Source of the DNA: DASUFE01 sp036274675 | Lineage (GTDB): Bacteria > Pseudomonadota > Gammaproteobacteria > HTCC5015 | DNA length: 34,943 bases | Direction: 5' to 3' | Assembly: GCA_036274675.1 (NCBI GenBank) | Contig: DASUFE010000079.1 | Coordinates: forward strand, 1 to 34,943 | Part shown: piece after piece, positions 24,647-32,077 of the stretch | Numbering within the stretch: position 1 is the stretch's first letter | How the letters are laid out: the number at the start of each line of letters is the position of its first letter | Program-made: the position numbers and the translations under genes | The notes under the pieces: model-generated | What the model was told of the DNA's origin: nothing | The model's input: only the letters and a program-made list of their open reading frames with translations | Databases searched by the model: none

Positions 24647-25132
24647 TCAATAAGGTCTCCAGGTTTCCGAAATTTTCTTATCCGCATTAATAATTTCGCG
24701 CCGCATTTTTATCAAAGCAGATAAAATAATAGGGGCGGCGAAAACCATGAAACAATAGGCGCCTATTACCAGTATTGCTCTTAGGTCTCCGCCGTTGGAG
24801 CAGGAAAAGATCTCGAAAAGGCTGCTGTTTCTGGTTCCAGGTGTGATTTTCTCCGGCTCATCCGGCATAGCCAATACCGTAATATTTTTACCCACGGGAA
24901 GAGAAAATCCGAACTCCTTGATCATGCGGCGTCCGGCAATCTCTACATCATAGTAGTATCTTGCGCCGGCCTTGTACGCGCGGATTTTATGATCGAGGGC
25001 CACGACGTTCATGGTTTTTTCAATTCCATAACGCCAAAACCTGTATGTCTGGGACGCTTCATGATATGCCGTCCACGCCAGAAGCGGGAATCCGGTTAAA
25101 ACAACCAGCCAAATAATGCGGAGTTTTTGCAT
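24647..25132 (-). CDS. Hypothetical DUF3592-like membrane protein
   Basis: 161 residues. One N-terminal helix (IIWLVVLTGFPLLAWTAY), a ~90-residue extracytoplasmic beta-rich part (YDVEIAGRRMIKEFGFSLPVG, VLAMPDEPEKITPG) and a second helix (LVIGAYCFMVFAAPIILSAL) before a basic tail. The arrangement and the 'converted-units' segment resemble DUF3592, but the match is loose. Function unknown. It is flanked by a 220-bp gap downstream and the broken SnoaL-like gene upstream. Confidence 0.6.
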   Translation of the reverse strand: MQKLRIIWLVVLTGFPLLAWTAYHEASQTYRFWRYGIEKTMNVVALDHKIRAYKAGARYYYDVEIAGRRMIKEFGFSLPVGKNITVLAMPDEPEKITPGTRNSSLFEIFSCSNGGDLRAILVIGAYCFMVFAAPIILSALIKMRREIINADKKISETWRPY

Positions 25133-25217
25133 AACTCGTAACTTTCAATACCTTTGCCGGGCAGAGCCGGCATGACGGATTAAATTAAACAGCGAAAGCC
25201 GATCCATGTCAGGAGCT

Positions 25218-25593
25218 CTACCCCTCTACGATCTTCCAATACGAATCCTTGCGAATCACTTTGCCGTCGCGGAACTCCCAGTGGTCACAGCCTCGCACCC
25301 GTAGACGGCGGCTATCCGGCGAAGTGCCGGTCAGCAGCCACTCCGAGACGCCCATGTTGCCGCTCACCCAGTGCCGGTCGTCGCCGTAGTGTACGTCCCC
25401 TGAAACGAGCGGCCAGTCCCTCGCGCACAGCCGCCTTACCCGTGTAGCGCAGACCCCAGGCTTCGGGACCCCGCGGCATATCCAAGGTACAGTCCTCGGC
25501 GAAAAACTCCAAGATCGCGTCGAGGTCGTGTGCGTTGAACGCCTCCAGAATCGCTTTTAAGGTCTCGATGGAAACCGCTTGTTTTTGCGTCAT
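25218..25593 (-). pseudogene. SnoaL-like (NTF2-fold) protein gene, frameshifted
   Basis: The first ~65 codons read MTQKQAVSIETLKAILEAFN...FAEDCTLDMPRGPEAWGLRYTGKAAVREGLAARF, segments typical of a SnoaL-like protein of ~127 residues. The frame then breaks near 25405. From there a different frame reads GDVHYGDDRHWVSGNMGVSEW and continues to KDSYWKIVEG and a stop at 25218, the expected C-terminus of the same protein. Total length is 376 bp against an expected ~384, consistent with loss of eight bases at the junction. Either a real inactivation or a sequencing error. NTF2-fold proteins of this kind are small-molecule enzymes of varied reaction. Confidence 0.8.
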
Positions 25594-25637
25594 GATGCTG
25601 CTCTTGCTTCCTCGCCGGACAGGTCTATGGAATCGAA

Positions 25638-25658
25638 CCCCCTTCGTCCCGAAGGGGG
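25638..25658. terminator. GC hairpin, possible terminator
   Basis: CCCCCTTCG and CGAAGGGGG surround a TCC loop, about 20 bp downstream of the stop of the 38-residue gene (minus strand). A T-run is weak, so it may instead be a REP-like element. Confidence 0.45.
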
Positions 25659-25678
25659 AAAGGGGGATGAATAAAATC

Positions 25679-25795
25679 TTACTTCTTCTTGAGTCGTCCG
25701 GGCCAACAAATCGGACACGGCTCCGGCCCTTGATACTTGTGCCCGCGGCTGCAGATTTTCCAGCCGCCAGCGTTATTCTTTTTAGTGGCCGTCAT
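25679..25795 (-). CDS. 38-residue zinc-knuckle-like protein
   Basis: The ATG overlaps the stop of the upstream DUF2971 gene by four bases (ATGA), the classic sign of coupled translation. The product has C15-x3-H19 (KICSRGHKY) and C27-x2-C30 (PCPICWPG), a compact one-metal zinc-knuckle pattern, with a basic N-terminus and a KKK tail. I believe similar short conserved proteins with GPCPxCWPG occur in other bacteria, but this is from memory and unverified. Possible nucleic-acid or protein binding. It is too short for most gene callers. A hairpin follows. Confidence 0.7.
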   Translation of the reverse strand: MTATKKNNAGGWKICSRGHKYQGPEPCPICWPGRLKKK

Positions 25796-26430
25796 GGCTC
25801 TTTGCTCTTCACGATTTTATACGCATCAGGCGCGAGGCGCGCCCTGACAATTTCCACATCCTTGTCCTCCTGCGCCAGCATGGCCGCAAGTTCGCCGGGA
25901 GTGAGGCTGCAGCGGACGCCGACGACGATTTCCTTGAGCTGCAAAGCCTCGCCGAACGGCAGAAAATAAAAATCCCTTTCGGGGGTCGCATCCTCCAGCC
26001 TGATAATCAGGCGCACTTCGTCCTCATAGCGCCAGTGCTCGAATTTGGTGGTGAGCAGGCGGCGCCCGAGGATTTCGCACTCGCCTTCGAGGAACTCCTT
26101 CTCTATTTCCCGCAGCCGTTCGTCCTGGTAGGAGATCTCATGCGCGGAGTCTTCCTGTATTTCGAAACCGAGACAGAGCCCACGATGCTTGTCGGCGTAG
26201 TGACTCCACAGCACGGGATTGTCGCAAGTCTGGCTGAAACACAGCGCGCCGAGCGCGGCGCTGGTTTCGTCCTTGAGCTGTTTCAGCTCAACCTTGTCCC
26301 GGCGCGTTTTTGATTCCGCGCCCAGGAGTTCGAAGGGATCGTTCATATCATTGAAAAGCGAGATCTTGAGGCGGCGGTTGCGGATTGCTTCGAGCGCCCA
26401 GTGCTTGCCCGTAAGATAATATGCGCGCAT
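25792..26430 (-). CDS. DUF2971 domain-containing protein
   Basis: 212 residues. The family pattern is clear: an N-terminal KHWALEAIRNRRLKISLFND with NDPFE, CFSQTCDNPVLWSHYADKHRG in the middle (Cys, W, H, Y), and the late FEHWRYEDEVRLI. The biochemical role of DUF2971 is not settled; members often lie near mobile or defence-type loci, which is suggestive only. No ribosome-binding site is evident before the ATG. The stop codon overlaps the start of the 38-residue zinc-knuckle gene. A strong hairpin lies just upstream at 26468-26497, closing the preceding transcript. Confidence 0.88.
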   Translation of the reverse strand: MRAYYLTGKHWALEAIRNRRLKISLFNDMNDPFELLGAESKTRRDKVELKQLKDETSAALGALCFSQTCDNPVLWSHYADKHRGLCLGFEIQEDSAHEISYQDERLREIEKEFLEGECEILGRRLLTTKFEHWRYEDEVRLIIRLEDATPERDFYFLPFGEALQLKEIVVGVRCSLTPGELAAMLAQEDKDVEIVRARLAPDAYKIVKSKEP

Positions 26431-26467
26431 GAACCGTTAAAAAGAAAACCGAGATATCTAATTAGGA

Positions 26468-26497
26468 CTGCCGCCGGAATCAAAGTTCCGGCGGCAG
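26468..26497 (-). terminator. Strong hairpin downstream of the lipoprotein gene
   Basis: Perfect 12-bp GC-rich arms (CTGCCGCCGGAA and TTCCGGCGGCAG) enclose a six-base loop, 46 bp after the stop of the gene ending at 26543. On the minus strand it is followed by TCCTAATTAG, a weak T-run, so it is a plausible terminator. Confidence 0.6.
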
Positions 26498-26542
26498 GCT
26501 CGCGCGGGCATTGATGCGGATTTGCAGGGAATTTACCCCTGC

Positions 26543-27085
26543 TTATCTGGAAGCGGTTTTCCTGTGTCGCTTGTTTTTCTGGGTGCCCATTATCGAATCG
26601 ACGGTGAGTTTGGCGAATTGCTCGCTCAACCAACCAAGTCGGGCATCGTCCTGGCCGCCGCCCCCGCCGCCGAGCGCATATGAGGCTGTAATATCAAAAC
26701 TACTGAGCTCCCTGCCGTCGGCATCCTTCAAAGAGACCGTACCCGCGATATTGTCGGACCCCGACATAAAACCGAACATTACCGCGTTAAAGGTGTTTCT
26801 GATATGAATCTTGTTGACCAGAACCTCTATGCGATTCTTGGATGTGGAATCATAAATACCTCTGCCCGTAAGATACGACTGGATATTGGCATCCAGTTTC
26901 AGCTGATCCGTGCGCACCGCCTTTCTCTCATCTTTAGTAACGCCCTCGGACATGGTGACTGTCACGATCCCGTATTTCTCTCCGGAATACTTGTATGGGG
27001 CGGCGGATTCTTTCATCTTGACGCCGCTGGAACATGCCCCCAGAAGCAACATCATCGATGATATCAGCAAGATATTTCTGATCAT
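26543..27085 (-). CDS. DUF4410-like lipoprotein
   Basis: 180 residues with a clear lipobox: LLISSMMLLLGACSS, acylated Cys at residue 18. The mature domain has a beta-rich pattern (GIVTVTMSEGVT, NRIEVLVNKIHIR, VMFGFMSGSDNIAG, SLKDADGRELSSFDI) like the DUF4410 family of small envelope lipoproteins. A run of six Gly (residues ~140-145, from consecutive G-rich codons) precedes QDDARLGWLSEQFAKLTVDS, and the extreme C-terminus is strongly basic. GGGAG is seven bases before the ATG. It should be a substrate of the lgt product in this window. Role unknown. Confidence 0.68.
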   Translation of the reverse strand: MIRNILLISSMMLLLGACSSGVKMKESAAPYKYSGEKYGIVTVTMSEGVTKDERKAVRTDQLKLDANIQSYLTGRGIYDSTSKNRIEVLVNKIHIRNTFNAVMFGFMSGSDNIAGTVSLKDADGRELSSFDITASYALGGGGGGQDDARLGWLSEQFAKLTVDSIMGTQKNKRHRKTASR

Positions 27086-27208
27086 TTTTGATCTCCCGTG
27101 TGAAATGAATCATTAATTTTAAAGTTCGCGTCGCCGTGATCGCCGGGATAGCTTAACACCGACCATCAGTCCGAGGTGCTTGTGAGAAATATATATGCCA
27201 AAAACCGG

Positions 27209-27290
27209 CGCTTGCGACAACACAGCCGTGAATTTGAGTATAGCCGGGCCATATTCAATGTCCAGCAAGAAGTTTTTTTTGTCGCAAGCG
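27209..27290. repeat. 12-bp inverted repeat pair with 58-bp spacer
   Basis: CGCTTGCGACAA (27209-27220) and TTGTCGCAAGCG (27279-27290) are perfect inverted copies. The right arm is preceded by a run of eight T. The spacing is too wide for a simple terminator; a regulator pair of sites, a large RNA hairpin or the ends of a tiny non-autonomous element all fit. Confidence 0.5.
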
Positions 27291-27319
27291 ACGGCAAACC
27301 ACTTGCGGTCTTCAATTAA

Positions 27320-27405
27320 GGAACCTCTGATTTATTCAGAGATTCCACGACGCAAGGATGCGCCGCCATTTTTCGGACATGGCGGTGTTTGAAAAATAAA
27401 GCAAA
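27320..27405 (+). repeat. 86-bp hairpin repeat element, copy 2
   Basis: Begins with the hairpin GGAACCTCTGA-TTTAT-TCAGAGATTCC (one mismatch) and ends AAAGCAAA, like copy 1 at 22406-22491 and of equal length. The internal stem here is CCGCCAT...ATGGCGG. Both copies lie in minus-strand intergenic gaps. Confidence 0.65.
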
Positions 27406-27503
27406 ATATAAAACTGTCAGGAACGCTTTTGGTCCGCGCGGCAAAGCCGCTTCGCAGAATACATATCTGGATTTACCGCGTGCTTCGCACACGGGGGCGA
27501 GTA

Positions 27504-28262
27504 TCAATTCGGGGGTGAAGCAGAGCTTCCTGAATAGGGATCTGGCGGTGGATTGCTGCGTAGTTCTTCAATATATTCCAGTTCGTGCAAGGCGTTCTTG
27601 TCGTTGCGGTCGATCTCCAGGCATTCCCTGAATTTGGCCTCCGCCTCGTCGATTTTTCCGAGCTCGATAAGGCCGAACCCCACGCCCCTTTTCGCGCGCG
27701 CGAGTTCCTGTTCCTTGAGTGCCGGCGGCGAGTATGTCTCCGCGAATTTTTCAGATTCGCGGAATGCATCCACAGAGCGCTGCCACTCGCGCTTGACGTT
27801 GTAGATGTGGCCCAGCTCGGACAGATACAGCGAATTCAAGGGCGAGATCGCGACCGCGCGCTTGATATATTCCTCCGCCTGTTCGAGCAGGCCGGAATCC
27901 AGGCTGGCGAAGCCGCGCAGATACAGAGCGTCGGCGCAGGGAGTCTCGATCGTGATTGCCTCCTCGCCCGCCGCCGCGGCCATGACCATGTAAGCGAGCG
28001 ATTCGTCAGCGCCGCGCGACGCATAGACTTTCTTACCCGAAGCTTCGGCTTCCAAACGGCTTTCGCAGAGCGCGATCGCCTTATCGAATTCTTCGATGGC
28101 GCGTTTTCTCTGGCCGTCGCCGAGCAATCGGGCGCCGTCGGCCAGTATCTCCTCCGCGGACCTGGCGGCGTCACCAGCCCCCGCGTCGGCAGGCGGTGAC
28201 TTCTGCGAGGTTGCACAGCCGGCGACAAGAAGCGCCGCGATCAAAACAAATTTTTTCATCAT
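27504..28262 (-). CDS. TPR-repeat lipoprotein
   Basis: 252 residues. The start is the first of two ATGs, MMKKFVLIAALLVAGCATS, with lipobox LVAGC and acylated Cys16; the longer open frame to 28484 is not credible because it overlaps the GNAT gene. After a Ala/Gly-rich linker come helical repeats of the tetratricopeptide type (AIEEFDKAIALCESRL; GFASLDSGLLEQAEEYIKRA; AEAKFRECLEIDRNDKNAL), covering residues ~40-240. Such proteins act as protein-interaction scaffolds on the inner face of the outer membrane. It is probably the last gene of the DUF2784-RlmJ-Nudix-GNAT series, or its own unit. Confidence 0.82.
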   Translation of the reverse strand: MMKKFVLIAALLVAGCATSQKSPPADAGAGDAARSAEEILADGARLLGDGQRKRAIEEFDKAIALCESRLEAEASGKKVYASRGADESLAYMVMAAAAGEEAITIETPCADALYLRGFASLDSGLLEQAEEYIKRAVAISPLNSLYLSELGHIYNVKREWQRSVDAFRESEKFAETYSPPALKEQELARAKRGVGFGLIELGKIDEAEAKFRECLEIDRNDKNALHELEYIEELRSNPPPDPYSGSSASPPN

Positions 28263-28300
28263 TCCTTTTCCCGCCGGCACCGCTACCCAGTATAGCCGGC

Positions 28301-28753
28301 TCATGCCAAAGAGCCTGGAGTTTGCAGATAAATATCGGGATCGTTGATTTCCATGAACCATTCGGGCCTGCGCAGGGCCGCAAAACCGTTCTTGCCGTAG
28401 AGCCCGTGCGCATTCCGCGTGGCCAGCAGCCAGCGCCGCAGCCCCTGCAGCTCCGGATGCCCAAGCATGCAGGAAACCAGCCACTTGCCAAGACCGAGCC
28501 CCCGGTACGCCTCAACCACGAAAATATCGGAGAGATAGGCGAAGGTCGCGCGGTCGGTCACCGCCCGGCCAAAACCGATCTGCCGCGAATCGCGGTAGAG
28601 GCCGAAGCAGACCGAATTGGCCACGGCCTTTTCCAGTACCATGCGCGGAATGCCTTTCGCCCAATAGGATTCGCGCAGAAAGGAATGCACGCTTCCCATG
28701 TCCAGGTCTTCATGCCGGTCGGTTATTGTGAATTCTTCACGTTTCCATTCCAT
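28301..28753 (-). CDS. GNAT family N-acetyltransferase
   Basis: 150 residues. The acetyl-CoA pyrophosphate loop RGLGLGKWLV (R/QxxGxG type) lies near residues 88-97, preceded by the usual strand AYLSDIFVVEAY. Earlier segments GFGRAVTDRATFA and later LYGKNGF complete the GNAT fold. The ATG at 28753 yields the family-like start MEWKREEFTITDR; the longer open frame to 28945 runs inside the Nudix gene and is not believable. The Nudix gene ends 34 bp upstream, so cotranscription is likely. The acetyl acceptor is unknown. Confidence 0.9.
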   Translation of the reverse strand: MEWKREEFTITDRHEDLDMGSVHSFLRESYWAKGIPRMVLEKAVANSVCFGLYRDSRQIGFGRAVTDRATFAYLSDIFVVEAYRGLGLGKWLVSCMLGHPELQGLRRWLLATRNAHGLYGKNGFAALRRPEWFMEINDPDIYLQTPGSLA

Positions 28754-28787
28754 AGTCTTTAGCTCCGCAGAACCGTCCGGACTTCGG

Positions 28788-29234
28788 CTAGCCGCCCGTA
28801 TCGCAGGCGGACCAGAGCGTTTTGCCTCCCGCAAGCAACCGCGGCACCAGCATGACGAGCGAGGGCGGTTGAACAGGATAGGCCGACAGTTCGTCCACAT
28901 GCAGCCAGACAAAGGAGAGCCCGGACTCCGCCGCAGGCGGCGCAACAGGTGCGACGAGCGCAGGAGTATAGACGCGGTAGAAATGGTGCAGACCGGTTAC
29001 TTGCTCCCGCGCCGGTTCAAGCCAGCGGTGTTCGACCGTTCCAAGATAGCCTCCGATTTCACAGGCAACGCCCGGCAACTCTTCAGACAGTTCCCGCAGC
29101 AGCGCTTCCTGCAGAGTTTCATCCGGCCCCACCCGCCCGCCGGGCGTGAAGAAAATATCTTTCGTCTCCGGCCTGAGCGTCAGCAGATGGGAATTGTTGA
29201 TAATAATGGCGCGGACAGTTTTCTCTTTTTGCAT
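28788..29234 (-). CDS. Nudix hydrolase
   Basis: 148 residues. The Nudix box is complete: G33-x5-E39-x7-R47-E48-L-S-E51-E52-L-P-G55 (GGRVGPDETLQEALLRELSE region), so metal-dependent cleavage of a nucleoside-diphosphate-linked substrate is expected. The domain follows VRAIIINNSHLLTLRPE, the usual first strand. The ATG lies only four bases after the rlmJ stop; no independent ribosome site is seen, which suggests coupling. The C-terminus (SLVMLVPRLLAGG) is longer than the minimal domain. Substrate unknown. Confidence 0.92.
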   Translation of the reverse strand: MQKEKTVRAIIINNSHLLTLRPETKDIFFTPGGRVGPDETLQEALLRELSEELPGVACEIGGYLGTVEHRWLEPAREQVTGLHHFYRVYTPALVAPVAPPAAESGLSFVWLHVDELSAYPVQPPSLVMLVPRLLAGGKTLWSACDTGG

Positions 29235-29238
29235 ACGA

Positions 29239-30075
29239 TCAGCCGCCTTTGATCAACCACTCGAGCTTCCAGCCGGCGCCGGAATCCTCCGCCAGCAGCG
29301 CCTGCAGCTTCGGCAGCAGATTGCGCAGCTGCTGGTCGAAGCGCCAGGGTGCATTCACAACCGCAAGCGCCGAACCGCACATGCCGAATTCCTCCTGCTG
29401 TTCGCGCACCCTGAGTTCCGCCAGCAGCAGACTATTGAAGCCGCAATCCTGCAGGCGCCGGCGCAGCAGGCGGCTCTGGTCGCGCTGCCGCGCCAGCACC
29501 GGGTACCACAACATATAAATACCGGTCGGCCAGCGGGCCGCGGCGCCGGCGAGAGCGGCGAGCGCTTTCTCGTAATCCTCCGCCACTTCGTAGGACGGAT
29601 CCATCAGCACCAGGCCGCGCGCCGGCTTCGGCGGCGCCAGGGCGGTAAGGCCCTCGAATCCATCGCGGTGATGGATCGCCACGCGAGGATCGCCGCCCAG
29701 ATTTTTTCTGAGCTCGCGCACTTCCCGGTTGTGCAGCTCCATCAGGATCAGGCGGTCGCCGTCACGCAGCATGTCAGCCGCGACCTGCGGCGAGCCGGGA
29801 TAATGGTTGTCATGCATCTGCGCAACCCTCAAATAATCGGTCAGCTCCGGGAAGCGCTCATGCGCCTGCCGCAGCCTGCCGATGCCGCCCTTGAATTCGG
29901 AATTCTTGCGCGCTTCATCACCCTTAAGATCGTATATCCCGGCGCCGGCGTGCGTGTCGATATAAACGAAAGGCTTGTCCTTCTCCTTCAGCCGGTTCAG
30001 CAACAAGCTGAGCGCCGCGTGCTTTAATACATCGGCGTGATTGCCGGCGTGGAAGGAATGAAGATAACTCAGCAA
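29239..30075 (-). CDS. rlmJ: 23S rRNA (adenine(2030)-N6)-methyltransferase
   Basis: 278 residues, the RlmJ family length. It methylates N6 of A2030 in 23S rRNA using SAM. The family start MLSYLHSFHAGNHADVLKH is unmistakable, followed by VYIDTHAGAGIYDL (SAM loop). The catalytic motif reads LVLMDPSYE near residue 165, where the E. coli family form is DPPY(E): a Ser replaces the second Pro. The start codon is TTG at 30075, with GAGG eight bases upstream. It precedes the Nudix gene by four bases, so the two are coupled. Confidence 0.96.
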   Translation of the reverse strand: MLSYLHSFHAGNHADVLKHAALSLLLNRLKEKDKPFVYIDTHAGAGIYDLKGDEARKNSEFKGGIGRLRQAHERFPELTDYLRVAQMHDNHYPGSPQVAADMLRDGDRLILMELHNREVRELRKNLGGDPRVAIHHRDGFEGLTALAPPKPARGLVLMDPSYEVAEDYEKALAALAGAAARWPTGIYMLWYPVLARQRDQSRLLRRRLQDCGFNSLLLAELRVREQQEEFGMCGSALAVVNAPWRFDQQLRNLLPKLQALLAEDSGAGWKLEWLIKGG

Positions 30076-30104
30076 TTCTATGTCCTCAAATCGGGAGAGG
30101 CATC

Positions 30105-30479
30105 CTACTGTAATGCCTTGCTGCTCCGCAATCGCCAGACGGTACTGTACGCGGCGATATTCACCAGCAGGATAAAAATCCCGAGCACGACCTGTATGCC
30201 CGGCGTCAAACCCGGCGGATAGATCATGGGTTCCAGATAATGCTCGATGAACCCCCCACTATAGCCCTGTTCGCCGCCCAGATAGCGCAACCTGTTTTCC
30301 AGCGGGGTCAGCGGACAGATCAAACCCGCAAACTCGACTATCAGGCCCCAGGCAAAAGCAGGCAGATGCAGCCACAGCAAGCGGGCGCGCCACAGCCCGA
30401 GCAGCCCTCCGAACAGCACGAACAGGATGAACAGGAGGTGGATTACTACGACGATGTCTGCCAGCAGGCGGTAGATCAT
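30105..30479 (-). CDS. DUF2784 family membrane protein
   Basis: 124 residues from the ATG at 30479, the family length; an upstream in-frame ATG at 30539 would add 20 polar residues that are not typical. Four hydrophobic segments are visible, with the DUF2784 marks YRLLADIVVVIHLLFILFVLFGG, LICPLTPLEN and a late IYPPGL. The Cys-Pro after a helix is characteristic. Function unknown. It lies 29 bp upstream of rlmJ on the same strand and may share its transcript. Confidence 0.9.
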   Translation of the reverse strand: MIYRLLADIVVVIHLLFILFVLFGGLLGLWRARLLWLHLPAFAWGLIVEFAGLICPLTPLENRLRYLGGEQGYSGGFIEHYLEPMIYPPGLTPGIQVVLGIFILLVNIAAYSTVWRLRSSKALQ

Positions 30480-30549
30480 AAACTTGTTCAGATCCTGTAT
30501 TAAAACCGGAACCTTATCATCCCCCTGTCCTTCGGACATCCCCGATTTC

Positions 30550-30572
30550 TGTTTCTACGCAGGGCTCCGCCC
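30550..30572. repeat. 23-bp GC-rich repeat
   Basis: An exact inverted copy of 17639-17661, a 23-base match (core TTTCTACGCAGGGCTCCGCC). It lies between the TfoX-like and DUF2784 genes (both minus), in a G-rich stretch that continues CGGCGGGGGGACTGAGGGG. Confidence 0.6.
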
Positions 30573-30625
30573 GGCGGGGGGACTGAGGGGGGATGCTGTT
30601 TGGAGATTACCTCATTTGATGAAGT

Positions 30626-31000
30626 TCAACGACGGGGAGCACGGGGTCGTTTTTCGGGAGGCTTGCGCTCGCGGCTCGCGCGTAGCGCAACTTCAATCGC
30701 TCGTTTCGACCAGGCGATCATGGCTTCCTCTTCATCGAATACCTCCGGCGGCGCGGCGTAGTATTGCAGGGCGATGCTTTTAGCTTTCGCCTCGTAAGTA
30801 AAGGGCTGCAAGCCGCGAGCGACAAAATCTTCGCGCGTGGATTCATCCACCTTGAAGTACAGCCCGCCGTCGGCGACGATGGCGAACATCACTTCGCCCT
30901 GATAGATGCCATGGCCGCCGAACATGGCGCGGGCATGGATATCAAGCAGCGCCTCCATTTGTTCGAGGATGAAATTAAGGAATTCGGTGTTTTTGGACAT
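30626..31000 (-). CDS. TfoX/Sxy N-terminal domain protein
   Basis: 124 residues, only the TfoX N-terminal domain. The family segments RAMFGGHGIYQGEVMFAIVADGGLYFKVDE and FTYEAKAKSIALQYYAAPPEVF (each part of the fold) are clear; GGHGIY is the hallmark. A basic C-terminal tail (RERKPPEKRPRAPRR) is added. The full TfoX/Sxy competence regulator also has a C-terminal domain, missing here, so a competence role is not implied. No ribosome site stands out. The metallopeptidase-like gene ends 21 bp downstream of its... upstream side, so its promoter region is very short and cotranscription is plausible. Confidence 0.9.
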   Translation of the reverse strand: MSKNTEFLNFILEQMEALLDIHARAMFGGHGIYQGEVMFAIVADGGLYFKVDESTREDFVARGLQPFTYEAKAKSIALQYYAAPPEVFDEEEAMIAWSKRAIEVALRASRERKPPEKRPRAPRR

Positions 31001-31021
31001 GAGCGGGAGGGCGAAACTTTC

Positions 31022-32044
31022 TTAGAATTTCCCGCCGATAAATTCCCTCACAATCCTCTTTCTCTCGGCGCTTTGCTTCCGGCCGACCGGCCTGAACCTC
31101 TTAACAAGCTTCCCATCTTTATAGAATTCCAGCCTGATGAAGCCATCCAGGTTTTTTTGCAGGTGCTTATAGGCAATAAGGTCGGCGAAGTCTTCGTACC
31201 AGGCGGTTCCCGCGTAGAAGCTGACAAACGGCGTTTTGTTAAGCTGCAGGAGCATGCTTTCCATCTCCGTAGCGGGGACCGGCTCCCGGTTGAAGATGCC
31301 ATAGGCGTTGAGCTTGTCCTGGTTGCCGAAACCGTACCGCGGCGCAGGCTTCTTCTGCCCTTCCCAGACGCCGCGGGTGAAATCCGAAACCGCGCTCTCC
31401 TGTTTCAGGAGTTTCCTGTGCACAGGATCCATATAAGGTGTGACGCGGTATTCGATATCGACGATGTGTCCGCCTTCGTGCAGCAGGCCGTACAGCAGCG
31501 CCTTAAAATCCGTTCCGGTGCGAAGCTTTATGGAAAAAGGAGAGCCCGCGGTAAAAAACGAATTCTCGCGATAGGTCAGCCAGTCATCCAGCGACTCGGT
31601 CAGCAGCGCGCTGTTCAGTATCGTGTAGTAATAGAAATTGTTGTTTTTATCGATCAGCCAGTCGGTGAGCCCGGCCCCCGAGAAATTTTCCACGAAGTAA
31701 ACGACCATCAGCTTGTTCGAAAACGTCGTCTGGTGCCTTGCCGGCAACAGCTGCAGGTACTCGCCGAAAATCGCCGACTCTTCCGTCGAAAGGGTATGCG
31801 CCTTGTAGTCGGTATTTTTGATCCCGCTCGACTTGTCGTAATCGATCAACAGTTTCAGAAAATCGTCCGGAATCGTCTGCACGCGCTCGGGCAGCGGTTT
31901 GGCGAGATTGGCCTCGAACCTCTGGAAAAGTCCAAGCTTCTCCTGCAGCGCAGAATCGGCGGAATCGCCGGCCCTGGCGACGAGGGCTAACATAAAGGTC
32001 GCCAAAATCGTCAGTAGTCGTATTACCCGGGCTCTCGTAACCAT
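31022..32044 (-). CDS. Putative secreted HExxH zinc metallopeptidase
   Basis: 340 residues. An N-terminal signal peptide (VIRLLTILATFMLALVARA, cleavage likely after residue 25) precedes a soluble domain. HEGGH at residues 189-193 fits the HExxH zinc site, set in LLYGLLHEGGHIVDIEY. A later WYEDFADL with Glu284 is a candidate third ligand, as in gluzincins. No known peptidase family comes to mind, so this may be an uncharacterised one, or a non-catalytic relative. The ATG has GGGAG six bases upstream. The C-terminal ~45 residues are rich in Arg and Lys. Confidence 0.65.
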   Translation of the reverse strand: MVTRARVIRLLTILATFMLALVARAGDSADSALQEKLGLFQRFEANLAKPLPERVQTIPDDFLKLLIDYDKSSGIKNTDYKAHTLSTEESAIFGEYLQLLPARHQTTFSNKLMVVYFVENFSGAGLTDWLIDKNNNFYYYTILNSALLTESLDDWLTYRENSFFTAGSPFSIKLRTGTDFKALLYGLLHEGGHIVDIEYRVTPYMDPVHRKLLKQESAVSDFTRGVWEGQKKPAPRYGFGNQDKLNAYGIFNREPVPATEMESMLLQLNKTPFVSFYAGTAWYEDFADLIAYKHLQKNLDGFIRLEFYKDGKLVKRFRPVGRKQSAERKRIVREFIGGKF

Positions 32045-32077
32045 AACTGACTCCCTTAAACGTATCGGCTGCCGGCA

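Larger units (their letters stand above)
27086..27503. other. Intergenic region of repeats, no convincing gene
   Basis: About 420 bp between two minus-strand lipoprotein genes. It holds the inverted repeat 27209-27290 and the 86-bp hairpin repeat 27320-27405. The stretch 27420-27503 adds short imperfect palindromes (GCGCGGCAAAGCCGC, CGTGCTTCGCACACG). The only open frames (up to 65 codons) show no protein-like features. Confidence 0.55.

Noticed and set aside
30764..31990. 408-residue plus-strand frame
   Set aside because: Antisense to the metallopeptidase-like and TfoX-like genes, which have signal peptide, motifs and ribosome sites.
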